Below are positions 16,634 to 25,045 of a stretch of 64,000 nt of DNA, piece after piece. The notes under the pieces are model-generated. The model worked only from the letters and a program-made list of their open reading frames with translations, was not told where the DNA came from and did no database searches. The position numbers were made by a program, and so were the translations under genes. This DNA comes from Pseudodesulfovibrio sp. 5S69 (GTDB lineage Bacteria > Desulfobacterota > Desulfovibrionia > Desulfovibrionales > Desulfovibrionaceae): assembly GCF_037094465.1 (NCBI RefSeq), contig NZ_CP146609.1, forward strand, positions 2,109,501 to 2,173,500. The letters are read 5' to 3'. Every line of letters starts with the position of its first letter. Within the stretch, counting starts at the first letter, position 1.

Positions 16634-17903
16634 TTCCTGGCTGGCCGGGCGCATGGACCGGGACACGGTCCCGACCGTCGCCGAACTGCGCGCCTGGCAG
16701 CTCGACCGGCTGAAGGCGTTGGTGGACCACGCGCGGCAAGGCAGCCCGTTCTATTACCGCCACTTTTCGGACGTGCGCGGCGCGGACCTTGATTCCCTGG
16801 AAGCCTTTTCCCGGCTCCCGGTGATCACCCCGGAGCAACTGCGGACCAATCCGGATGCGCTGCTCAGCGTGTCCCGCGACGACATAGAACGGGTGGTCAC
16901 CCTGTCCAGCTCCGGGACCACGGGGGAGCCCAAGCGCATTTTCCATACCGCGGATGACCTCGAGGCCACGGTGGACTTCTTCAGTTGGGGCATGGCCAAC
17001 ATGGTCGAGCCGGGCGGGACCGCGCTGGTGCTTCTGCCCGGAGCGCGTCCCGGCGGGGTGGGGCAGTTGCTCGACGAGGCCTTGTCGCGGCACGGCTCCA
17101 GGGCCGTGGCCTTCGGCGAACTGACGGACGCCGAGGCCGCCGTGGACCGCTGCCTGACCGAGAAGGCCGCCTGCCTGGTCGGCTCTCCGGCCCACGTCAA
17201 TCTTCTGGCCCACGCCTGGGCGGCGCGCGGCCTGCCCAAAGGGGTGATCCGCTCCGCGCTGCTGTGCTGGGACGTGATCCCGGACGCGGTCCGCACGAGC
17301 GTGGCCGAGCGTCTCGGCTGCCGGGTCTTCCGCCATTGGGGCATGATCGAGACCGGCCTGGGCGGGGCCGTGGAGTGCGCGCCCGGTTCGGGCATGCACT
17401 TGCGCGAGACCGACGTGTACGTCGAGATCGTGGACCCGGACACCGGGGCCCTGCTCCCGGACGGCGAGTTCGGCGAGATGGTCGTGACCACTCCGCTCAA
17501 GCTGGGCATGCCGCTTATCCGTTACCGCACCGGGGACGTGGGGCGCATCCTGGCCGGGGAGTGCCGTTGCGGCAGCCCCTTGCGCAGGCTGGACCCGCTG
17601 GTCCGGCGTAGGCATGACGGCATACCGTTGCCGTCCGGTTCCCTGACCCTGCGGGAATTGAATGAAATTTTGTACGGCGTGCCGGGCGTGGCGGATTTTG
17701 CGGCCCGGCTGGCGGGCGACACCCTGCACCTCACGGTGTGCGGGAACGCCTCCGCCGCAACGATCCTGGCGGCACTGAGGAACCTGCCCGTGGTGGCCGA
17801 AGGGCTTGCGGACAAGACCCTCCAGGTGGATATCGAGAACAGGCATGACGCCGCACCGGCCGTTCCGGGCCTGAACAAGCGGCGTATAGCCATAGGGAGT
17901 TGA
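16614..17903 (+). CDS. AMP-dependent CoA ligase (PaaK-like) of the mop-linked cluster
   Basis: 429 residues; the ATG lies inside the last 20 bp of the radical SAM gene with GGGGGAA upstream. The adenylate-forming P-loop is TLSSSGTTGEPKRIFHT (about 98-114), followed by RHWGMIETGLGG (adenine-binding region) and LIRYRTGDVGRI (hinge). Length and motifs match the phenylacetate-CoA ligase group. It should adenylate a carboxylic acid and load it on CoA or a thiol. Next to an aldehyde oxidoreductase, whose product is a carboxylate, activation of that product is tempting; it could instead modify an intermediate of the radical SAM/methyltransferase pathway. No carrier protein is encoded nearby. Confidence 0.82.
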   Translation: MGRSNLDSWLAGRMDRDTVPTVAELRAWQLDRLKALVDHARQGSPFYYRHFSDVRGADLDSLEAFSRLPVITPEQLRTNPDALLSVSRDDIERVVTLSSSGTTGEPKRIFHTADDLEATVDFFSWGMANMVEPGGTALVLLPGARPGGVGQLLDEALSRHGSRAVAFGELTDAEAAVDRCLTEKAACLVGSPAHVNLLAHAWAARGLPKGVIRSALLCWDVIPDAVRTSVAERLGCRVFRHWGMIETGLGGAVECAPGSGMHLRETDVYVEIVDPDTGALLPDGEFGEMVVTTPLKLGMPLIRYRTGDVGRILAGECRCGSPLRRLDPLVRRRHDGIPLPSGSLTLRELNEILYGVPGVADFAARLAGDTLHLTVCGNASAATILAALRNLPVVAEGLADKTLQVDIENRHDAAPAVPGLNKRRIAIGS

Positions 17904-17906
17904 TTC

Positions 17907-18899
17907 ATGAAAGCGTTTGTGCGTGACGTGGCCGGGCTGGTCGAGGCGGCAGAGCCCTTTGTCCTGGTCACTGTGGTGGAGAGTTCCGGGTCCACGCCGA
18001 GGTCCTCGGGCGCGAAGATGGCCGTGCGCGGGGACGGGTCCATTATCGGCACCGTGGGCGGCGGCCTGGGCGAGGCCCGCGCTTGCAAGGCGGCCGGGGA
18101 GATGCTCGCCGATGATGCGGCCGACGGTGAGGCCCGGTTGATGTTCGTGGACATGACCGAGGAATTGGCTGCGGAATCGGACATGATCTGCGGCGGCGGA
18201 TTGTCCATGCTCCTGGAGATGGCCGCGCCGGGCGGGGAATGCGCCCGCGCATACGCCGAACTCGACGGGATGCTGCGCAAGGGCGTTCCCGCCACGCTGG
18301 AGACCCGCATCCAGGATGGAGACGGGCCGCGCGTTGTCGGGCACGAGCTCGTGGCGGGCAGTCCGGAGGGCGACGTGCCGGTCTTTATGCGGGACCGAGA
18401 TCCCATGGTCTTGGCCGAGCCGTTCATCCCGCCCGCGTCGCTGTATATCTTCGGGGCCGGGCACGTGTCCCGGTTTACCGCACGGGTTGCGGCCATGGTC
18501 GGGTTCCGCACCGTGGTCCTGGATGACCGCGAGGAGTACGCCAACCGCGAGCGGTTTCCCGAGGCGGACGAAGTGGTGGTCCTGCCGTCCTTTGCCGGGT
18601 GCTGCGACGCCTTCAAGGACGACGGCGAGGCGTTCGTGGTCATCGTTACGCGCGGCCACCTGCACGACCGCAACGTCCTGGCCGAGGCCCTGCGCACCAG
18701 GGCGCGGTACGTGGGCATGATCGGCAGCTCCACCAAGCGCAACAAGATTTACGATTCCCTGCTGTCCGACGGCTTCACCCAGGCGGATATCGACCGTTGC
18801 TACAGCCCCATCGGCCTGCCCCTGGGCGGGCGGACTCCGGAGGAGATCGCGGTCAGCATCGTGGGCGAGCTGATCCAGGTCCGGGCGGGCAAGGCATGA
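17907..18899 (+). CDS. xdhC: XdhC/CoxI-family molybdenum hydroxylase maturation factor
   Basis: 330 residues, GGGAG before the ATG. The N-terminal XdhC_CoxI part contains VTVVESSGSTPRSSGAKM and GTVGGGLGEARA (residues 20-58) plus MICGGGLSML; the C-terminal Rossmann-like XdhC domain contains LYIFGAGHVSRF (about 175-186), VIVTRGHLHDRNVL and GMIGSSTKRNKIY. XdhC proteins bind the cofactor, deliver the terminal sulfido ligand to molybdenum and insert the cofactor into xanthine oxidase-family apoenzymes. The target here is surely the aldehyde oxidoreductase upstream. It overlaps the following gene by ATGA, so cofactor cytidylation and sulfuration are coupled at expression level. Confidence 0.93.
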   Translation: MKAFVRDVAGLVEAAEPFVLVTVVESSGSTPRSSGAKMAVRGDGSIIGTVGGGLGEARACKAAGEMLADDAADGEARLMFVDMTEELAAESDMICGGGLSMLLEMAAPGGECARAYAELDGMLRKGVPATLETRIQDGDGPRVVGHELVAGSPEGDVPVFMRDRDPMVLAEPFIPPASLYIFGAGHVSRFTARVAAMVGFRTVVLDDREEYANRERFPEADEVVVLPSFAGCCDAFKDDGEAFVVIVTRGHLHDRNVLAEALRTRARYVGMIGSSTKRNKIYDSLLSDGFTQADIDRCYSPIGLPLGGRTPEEIAVSIVGELIQVRAGKA

Positions 18900-20035
18900 C
18901 GGCAGTGTATTCTGCGGTCATCCTCGCGGCCGGGCTGTGCTCGCGCATGGGCCGGTTCAAGCCCCTGTTGCCGCTTGACGGCGGCACGGTCCTGTCGCGT
19001 TGCGTGGCGTTGTTCCGGACCTGCGGGGTGGAACGGATAGTGGTGGTTACGGGCAAGCGCGCGGACGAAGTGGCCGCCTGCGCCATGGAGGCCGGGGCCA
19101 TGGCCGTGTACAACCCGACCTTTGAACAGGGCATGTACTCTTCGGTTCTGACCGGGGTGCGGGCGGTCGGATCGGACGTGGACGGGGTCTTTATGCTTCC
19201 GGTGGACCTCCCTTTGGTACGGCCCGAGACCGTGCGCGGGCTCATGGACGAATTCCGGCGGACCCGGCCGACCGTGCTCTACCCTCGGTTCGGCGGGGAG
19301 CGCGGCCACCCGCCGCTGATCGGCGTGGAGGCGGTCCCGGCCATTCTGAATCACGATGGGGACGGCGGGCTGCGGGCCGTGCTGGGCGGCTTCGAGGCCG
19401 ACGCCCGCGATCTGGACGTGCCCGATTTCGGGACCGTGCACGACCTGGATTACCCCGAGGACTACGAGCTGGCCCTGGCCGTGGCCGGGATCGGCTATCC
19501 CCTTGAGGACGAGTGTGCGGAGTTGTTCCGGCTGCACGGGGTCTCGGACCACATCCTCGGCCATTGCCGGGCCGTCGCCGCCGTGGCTGTGGCTCTGTGC
19601 GGGCGGCTAAACGATCGATTGGCGGACCGGCCCGGCGCGGTCCGTCTGGACCCCGGCCTGGTGCTCGGCGCGGCCCTGACCCACGACATCGGCAAGGGGA
19701 CCAAGCGGCACGAGGCCGCCGGGGCGGAATTGCTTCGCGAACACGGGTTCCCCGCGGCCGCCGACATCGTGGCCGCCCATTTCGACCTGACCCTGGCCGA
19801 GGATGCGCCTATCACCGAGAAGGAGGTCGTTTTCCTGGCCGACAAGCTGGTCCGTTGCCACGGGCCGGTTCCGCTGGAGGCGCGCTACCTGGAAAAGGTG
19901 TCGATGTACAGGCACGAGGAGGGTGCGGAGGAGGCCATCCTGGGGCGGCTTAGCCGCGCCAAGACAGTCATGGCCCGGTTCGACCGCGAGATGCACGACT
20001 CGTCCGAGCACATTGCCCGCGAGGCCCTGGCGTGA
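18896..20035 (+). CDS. MobA-like nucleotidyltransferase fused to an HD domain
   Basis: 379 residues from the ATG at 18896 (ATGA overlap with xdhC). The N-terminal half (1-200) is a MobA-like NTP transferase: LAAGLCSRMGRFKPLLPL is the nucleotide and metal loop, followed by MLPVDLPLVRPETV. This fits a CTP:molybdopterin cytidylyltransferase (MocA) making MCD for the aldehyde oxidoreductase. The C-terminal part (about 210-379) is an HD phosphohydrolase with GAALTHDIGKGTKRHEA. The HD half could cleave a nucleotide or a cyclic or pyrophosphorylated side product. I recall the family as the DVU1551-type NTP transferase. Whether CTP or GTP is used cannot be read from the sequence by eye. Confidence 0.83.
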   Translation: MTAVYSAVILAAGLCSRMGRFKPLLPLDGGTVLSRCVALFRTCGVERIVVVTGKRADEVAACAMEAGAMAVYNPTFEQGMYSSVLTGVRAVGSDVDGVFMLPVDLPLVRPETVRGLMDEFRRTRPTVLYPRFGGERGHPPLIGVEAVPAILNHDGDGGLRAVLGGFEADARDLDVPDFGTVHDLDYPEDYELALAVAGIGYPLEDECAELFRLHGVSDHILGHCRAVAAVAVALCGRLNDRLADRPGAVRLDPGLVLGAALTHDIGKGTKRHEAAGAELLREHGFPAAADIVAAHFDLTLAEDAPITEKEVVFLADKLVRCHGPVPLEARYLEKVSMYRHEEGAEEAILGRLSRAKTVMARFDREMHDSSEHIAREALA

Positions 20036-20631
20036 TCGTGCTCCTGCGCCACTGCCGGACCGAAGGTGGCAGGGGGCGGTGCGTGGGCCGGACGGCCCTG
20101 CGGCTCTCACCCGAGGGGCTGGACCAGGCCCTTGGTCTGGCCGATGACCTCGGCGCGGTCCCGTTCGCCCGGCTGTGTTCGAGCCCGGCGATCCGGGCGC
20201 AGGCCACCATCGCCCCGCTGGCCGGGCGACTGGGGCTCGGCGTGGAGGCTTTGCCCGCGCTGGACGAGATCGACATGGGCGCGTGGGACGGACTGGCATT
20301 TGACGATATCAGCGCACGTTTCTCCGAGGAGTATACGGCTCGCGGACAGCGGCTCGGCCGGTACCGCGCCCCGGGCGGCGAGAGCTTCGAGGACGTGGCC
20401 GAACGGGCCATGGCGGCGCTCGTCGAACTGGCCGGGGGCCCGCTTCCGGTGCTGGCGGCGACTCACGCGGGCGTGATCCGGTCCGTGCTCTGCCGGGTGA
20501 CCGGCCATCCTCTGGACGACCTGTTTCATTTCACGCCGGGGTACGCCCGGTGCACGATCCTGCGGCCGGGCGGGACGCTCGGACTCGTCGCGGCCGACGC
20601 GGACGCCCGGACCGTGCGCGAATTGCTCTGA
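20032..20631 (+). CDS. Histidine phosphatase superfamily protein (RHC variant)
   Basis: 199 residues from a GTG overlapping the previous TGA. The catalytic motif is LLRHCRTEGG: the usual RHG is RHC, with the phospho-accepting histidine kept. Other signatures are present: LSPEGLDQA, CSSPAIRAQAT (second arginine), LDEIDMGAWDG and the second histidine in ATHAGVIRSVL. The family includes alpha-ribazole phosphatase CobC and broad phosphatases. As the last gene of the overlapping train it may remove a phosphate from an intermediate of the same pathway. A short GC-rich inverted repeat separates it from the convergent membrane-protein gene. Confidence 0.8.
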   Translation: MIVLLRHCRTEGGRGRCVGRTALRLSPEGLDQALGLADDLGAVPFARLCSSPAIRAQATIAPLAGRLGLGVEALPALDEIDMGAWDGLAFDDISARFSEEYTARGQRLGRYRAPGGESFEDVAERAMAALVELAGGPLPVLAATHAGVIRSVLCRVTGHPLDDLFHFTPGYARCTILRPGGTLGLVAADADARTVRELL

Positions 20632-20649
20632 CCGGCCGTCCGGCCGTTC

Positions 20650-21534
20650 CTATGTCCGTCTCTGGACGTATTTCGAATTGTTCGAATAGAAGATGTTGTA
20701 GACCAGGGTGAGCAGGCAGGCGAAGGCCGCCGAGCCGATGCCGATGGCCACGTTGTAGAAGGGCGGCGCGGTCAGGGCCAGCCGGATGAGCAGGGTGGCC
20801 AGGGCGAACCCGGAGTTGCGGAAGACCGCCCGGAACTCGGGCAGGAAGCGCTGGGCGATGAGCACCAGCATGATGTCGCTGAAGATCAGCACCGTATAGA
20901 AATTCTTGAAGAAATGGAAAGGATGCTCGCCGCGGAGCACGTGCAGGCCGTTCTGGATGCCCATGCCCACGAAGATGGCCAGCATGACCAGGGCGACCAG
21001 CTTCTTGGCGGCCACGAACTTGAACAGCGGGGTGCCTCCCTTGAGGGTCTCGTCCAGGTTGCGCCGCAGCAGGGCGTAGACGCCCAGCAGGCAGAAGATG
21101 ACCACGGCCCCGCAGCCGTCCGAGATGAGCATCCACAGCTCCGTCTCGTGGCCGGTGATGGCGATGGGTTCCGGGAAGTCCGCCAGGGTTTTGAAGGCGT
21201 CCCGGAGCAGAATCAGGGCCAGGATCTCGAACTGCTTGCCCACGGACTTGGAAATGGAGCAGGGCAGGGTGAAGATCAGGCCGACGACCTCGAGGACCAG
21301 GACCAGGGTGAAGGCCAGGTTGATGGCCATGAAGTGGCTGACGGGAATCAGCGACGCGAGATGCCCGGTGATCCATCCCTGGCGTTTCATCTCGATGACG
21401 ATGAGCGCGAGGACGAAGACCACCACCAGGAAACCTGCCACGGTCCGCTGGGTGGAGTCCTTTTCCCAGAAGTGGTGCACGGGGTCGAAGGTGAAGGTGA
21501 CCAGGTCGTATATCTTGTGCATGGGATGTATCAT
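20650..21534 (-). CDS. Integral membrane protein of unknown function
   Basis: 294 residues with roughly seven to eight hydrophobic segments, for example FLVVVFVLALIVIEM (about 35-49), FMAINLAFTLVLVLEVVG (about 68-85), DGCGAVVIFCLLGVYALL (about 138-155) and FACLLTLVYNIF near the end. Histidines and a CSISKS stretch lie in the loops. The start ATG gives MIHPMHKIYDLVTFTF. There is no signal for a transporter or enzyme family that I recognise. It lies downstream of and in the same direction as the SNF2 gene, separated by about 100 bp containing a perfect inverted repeat, so it may have its own promoter. Confidence 0.7.
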   Translation of the reverse strand: MIHPMHKIYDLVTFTFDPVHHFWEKDSTQRTVAGFLVVVFVLALIVIEMKRQGWITGHLASLIPVSHFMAINLAFTLVLVLEVVGLIFTLPCSISKSVGKQFEILALILLRDAFKTLADFPEPIAITGHETELWMLISDGCGAVVIFCLLGVYALLRRNLDETLKGGTPLFKFVAAKKLVALVMLAIFVGMGIQNGLHVLRGEHPFHFFKNFYTVLIFSDIMLVLIAQRFLPEFRAVFRNSGFALATLLIRLALTAPPFYNVAIGIGSAAFACLLTLVYNIFYSNNSKYVQRRT

Positions 21535-21613
21535 GATGCCTCTACAAGTAAATCCATCGGTTGGGCGCCGTCAACAGGCGTGAGCCAGGAACTAACAGGA
21601 GAGGACGGGGAAG

Positions 21614-21636
21614 TAAATAGGAATATTTCCTATTTA
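21614..21636. promoter_or_regulatory. Perfect 10-bp-arm inverted repeat between two minus-strand genes
   Basis: TAAATAGGAA-TAT-TTCCTATTTA. AT-rich with no T-run beyond it, so it is a poor terminator; placed three bases after the SNF2 stop and about 80 bp before the membrane-protein ATG it may be an operator for the latter. Confidence 0.4.
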
Positions 21637-21638
21637 AC

Positions 21639-24600
21639 CTAAATTTCGAAAAGCATCTCGAGATCGTCGCGGGTCAGGCTCTTCAGGGCCGACTGGCCGG
21701 GGATGATCGCCTCGGCCACGTCCTTCTTCTGTTCCTGGAGCTTGAGGATGCGCTCTTCCACAGTGTTCTGGCAGATCATCTTGTAGGCGAAGACCTGGCG
21801 CTTCTGCCCGATGCGGTGGGTGCGGTCGGTGGCCTGGTTCTCCACGGCCGGGTTCCACCACGGGTCGTAGTGGATGACGTAGTCCGCGCTGGTCAGGTTC
21901 AGGCCGGTGCCGCCCGCCTTGAGCGAGATGAGGAAGATGGGGATGTCCGGATTGTCGTTGAACCGGTCCACCTGCTCGAAGCGGTCCTTGGAGGAGCCGT
22001 CCAGGTAGGCGAACGGAATCTCGCGGATCTGCAGCCAGTTGCGGATGACGTGGAGCATCTGCACGAACTGCGAGAAGACGAGCACCTTGTGCCCGCCGTC
22101 GATGATGTCCACGACCAGGTCCTTGAAGGCGTCGAACTTGCCGGACGGCAGGTTGGTGGACACGCCGGGCATGTCGAGCTTGAGCAGGCGCGGGTGGCAG
22201 CAGATCTGCCTGAGCTTGAGCAGGGCGTCCAGGATGGACATTTGGCTCTTGGCCATGCCCTTCTCGTCCACGTCGCGGAGGACCTGGTCCTTGAGCTTCT
22301 TGGCCAGGGCGTTGTAAAGCTCGCGCTGCTCGTCCACCAGTTCACAATAGTGGGTGGTCTCGATCTTGGGCGGCAGGTCCTTGGCCACCTCGGCCTTGGT
22401 GCGCCGCAGGATGAACGGCTTGACCCGGGTACGCAGGTAATCGAGCGTCTCTTCGTCGCCGTCCTTGATGGGCTTGACGATGCCGCGCTGGAAGCTGTGC
22501 TGGGAGCCCAGGAAGCCGGGCATGAGAAATTCGAACAGGGACCAGAGCTCGAACAGGTTGTTTTCGATGGGCGTACCCGACAGGCAGACACGCAAGCCGG
22601 CTTCAAGCTTGCGTACCGAGCGGGCCGTGATGGTGTTCGGGTTCTTGATGTTCTGGGCCTCGTCCAGGATGACGCTGGCGTACTCGTACTTGAGCAGTTC
22701 GTCCAGGTCGCGCCGGAGCAGGGCGTAGGTCGTGATGACCAGGTGCGAGCCCTTGATATGCTGGAACAGCCCCTCGCGTTTTGCCCCGTAGATGGTCAGC
22801 CGCTTCAGGTTGGGCACGAACTTCTGGGCCTCGCGCTCCCAGTTGGGCAGGACCGAAGTGGGCACGATGATCAGGTTCGGCCCGTCCACGCCGCTGTCCA
22901 CCAGGGACTGGATGTAGGACAGGGTCTGGATGGTCTTGCCCAGGCCCATCTCGTCGGCCAGGATGCCGCCGAAGCCGTACTCGCGCAGGAAGTTCAGGTA
23001 GCTCAACCCCTGGACCTGGTAGGGGCGCAGGGTGGCCTGCAACTCCTTGGGCTGGGCGACGATCTTGATCTGGTCGAAGTTGTTGATCTTCTCGCGCAGC
23101 TTGACGAAAAATTCATCGGTCTGGGCCTGCGGCAGGTCTTCCAGGATCTTTTCGAGCACCGGGGCCTCGAACTGGTTGAACTGCTGCTTGGGGGCCTTTT
23201 CCGGGTCGAAGCCCAGGGCCTTGAGCTTGTGCCCGAGCTTGTTCAGCCAGGACTCGGGCAGGCTGGTGTAGGAGCCATCCTTGAGCTGGACGTAGCGCTT
23301 GCCCTTGGTCCACGCCTCCCAGATGACCTCGATGGGTACCCGCTGGTCGTCGTACTGGACCGACAATTCGAGGTTGAACCACTTGTCCTCCTCGTCGCTC
23401 TCCACCTCGGCAACCACCTGGGGCTGCGTGGTGCGCACCTTGTAGCGGGTCAGGTTCTGCTCGCCGTAGACCCGGTAGGCCTCGACCAACTGCGGATAGA
23501 AGTCGAGCAGGAAGTTGATGGCCTCCTCCTGCTCCATGAACCAGATGTGGTTGTTCCTGGGCTGGAAATTCATGTCCTGGAGCTCGGTCAGGAGCCGGGC
23601 CTCCTCGTCCTGAGCGCGCCGGATGAGGTAGGACTTGCCGCCGTCGTGGTAGGAGCCTGTCTGCAGGTCCGGGTTGGGGCCGGGCATGATGAACTCGCCG
23701 TGCTCGTTGGTGTAGATGTTCTGGATCTTGAGCACGAGCAGGGAGCCTTCCTCGTCCAGGTAGAGCTTGGGATCGTAGTCCGCGTCCTGGAAGATGGGGC
23801 CCACGCGCTCCAGGAAGTCCTCCTGGCCGTAGAGGTCGCTGACCGGAATCTGGGTCCAGACGCGGTCCAGGAACTCGGACACGTCGGCGTGGGGCACGAT
23901 GGGCTTCTGCTCGACCATGCCCTGGACCAGCTTGGGGTCCAGCCCGGTCTGCACCGGATAGAAGGAGTTCTTGTAGTAGACCCACAGCGGCAGCCGCCCG
24001 TAGAAATATATCTCCTCCTCATCGGTGATGGGGAAGGGCATCTTGTCCTCGCGGGCCAGCAGGATGTCGAAGGACAGGCCGTCCTCGCTGAGTGCGGGCG
24101 AGAGCTTCAACTGCATGGTCTTGGACTCGATGGTCACGGGCTGGTCGGTCTCGCGCAGGTAGAGGTAGTACTCGTTCTTGACTGCGCGGAAGAACCAGGA
24201 GTGCAGGCCCGCCGGAATCTCCACCTTGTGGCCCCAGTAGTCGAGGTAGTGCCCGATCTGCTCGGCCACGCCGGGCAGGGCAGGGGAGGTATCGCACCAG
24301 TCCTGGTTTTCCACGATCTGGGCCAGGGTGACCTCGTTCTGGACCTGGGAGATGCCCGACTTGTTCTGGCGGGCGCGGAAAAAGGCGACCTGCAACCGGC
24401 CGAGCTCGGGATAGATGCGGTAGATGAGATAGTGCCGTCCGGACTCGGGTTCGAGCTCGGTGGCGAAGAACGGGCGGAAGGTCTGGCGCCAGTCCGTGCG
24501 CGGAGTGGGCATCTCGCCGCCGGATTCGGTGTCCAGGGACTTGAGCAGCTTGACCGCCGTGGCGGCCACGTGACGGCAGACTCCGGAGAAGGAGTCCGGA

Positions 24601-24848
24601 CAGTTGCAGTAATAATTGATGGTCTTGTCGGACAGGTTCAGCCCGATTTCCGAGGTGTAGTTCTGGAAGTCGTCGCCCTGCACCTGGCCGTCGATGTCCC
24701 AATACTGTTCCCGCTTCTTGAGGTCCAGTTTTGCGACGCCGTTTTCCGCCACGATGCCACGGGCGCTCTCCAGGATGTAATCCGGGACGCTGTCGCCGAT
24801 GAAATCCTGCAATATGGATTTGACTATCTGTTCTTCACCGCTGCTCAT
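21639..24848 (-). CDS. SNF2-family helicase with N-terminal SWIM zinc finger
   Basis: 1069 residues. A SWIM zinc finger lies at residues 81-93 (CNCPDSFSGVCRH, CxCx7CxH). A long middle region of the bacterial SNF2_assoc type follows, then the SNF2 ATPase from about residue 620: Walker A GGILADEMGLGKTIQT, DEAQ box ILDEAQNIKN, LSGTPIENNLFELWS, and the helicase C domain with VFSQFVQML, LISLKAGGTGLNLT and TDRTHRIGQKRQV. Such proteins are ATP-driven DNA translocases related to RapA and chromatin remodellers, with roles in recycling RNA polymerase or removing DNA-bound proteins; the exact role is unknown. It is divergent from the peptide-binding lipoprotein gene. Confidence 0.93.
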   Translation of the reverse strand: MSSGEEQIVKSILQDFIGDSVPDYILESARGIVAENGVAKLDLKKREQYWDIDGQVQGDDFQNYTSEIGLNLSDKTINYYCNCPDSFSGVCRHVAATAVKLLKSLDTESGGEMPTPRTDWRQTFRPFFATELEPESGRHYLIYRIYPELGRLQVAFFRARQNKSGISQVQNEVTLAQIVENQDWCDTSPALPGVAEQIGHYLDYWGHKVEIPAGLHSWFFRAVKNEYYLYLRETDQPVTIESKTMQLKLSPALSEDGLSFDILLAREDKMPFPITDEEEIYFYGRLPLWVYYKNSFYPVQTGLDPKLVQGMVEQKPIVPHADVSEFLDRVWTQIPVSDLYGQEDFLERVGPIFQDADYDPKLYLDEEGSLLVLKIQNIYTNEHGEFIMPGPNPDLQTGSYHDGGKSYLIRRAQDEEARLLTELQDMNFQPRNNHIWFMEQEEAINFLLDFYPQLVEAYRVYGEQNLTRYKVRTTQPQVVAEVESDEEDKWFNLELSVQYDDQRVPIEVIWEAWTKGKRYVQLKDGSYTSLPESWLNKLGHKLKALGFDPEKAPKQQFNQFEAPVLEKILEDLPQAQTDEFFVKLREKINNFDQIKIVAQPKELQATLRPYQVQGLSYLNFLREYGFGGILADEMGLGKTIQTLSYIQSLVDSGVDGPNLIIVPTSVLPNWEREAQKFVPNLKRLTIYGAKREGLFQHIKGSHLVITTYALLRRDLDELLKYEYASVILDEAQNIKNPNTITARSVRKLEAGLRVCLSGTPIENNLFELWSLFEFLMPGFLGSQHSFQRGIVKPIKDGDEETLDYLRTRVKPFILRRTKAEVAKDLPPKIETTHYCELVDEQRELYNALAKKLKDQVLRDVDEKGMAKSQMSILDALLKLRQICCHPRLLKLDMPGVSTNLPSGKFDAFKDLVVDIIDGGHKVLVFSQFVQMLHVIRNWLQIREIPFAYLDGSSKDRFEQVDRFNDNPDIPIFLISLKAGGTGLNLTSADYVIHYDPWWNPAVENQATDRTHRIGQKRQVFAYKMICQNTVEERILKLQEQKKDVAEAIIPGQSALKSLTRDDLEMLFEI

Positions 24849-25045
24849 AGAAAGTCTCGCGAAATCATCATATCAACAAATTCGAACAGAACTTCTTACA
24901 TAGAACCCCAGCAATGGGCAAGCTGGATTTGTTTCCCCCACGTCCATGTGGCCCCTTGGCTTTTCGCACCCGTTGGGCCATACTGGAAATGTCAACCATG
25001 CTCGCATAATTATATGGTTCAACCAAATTGTTTTTGCAAGGGAAA

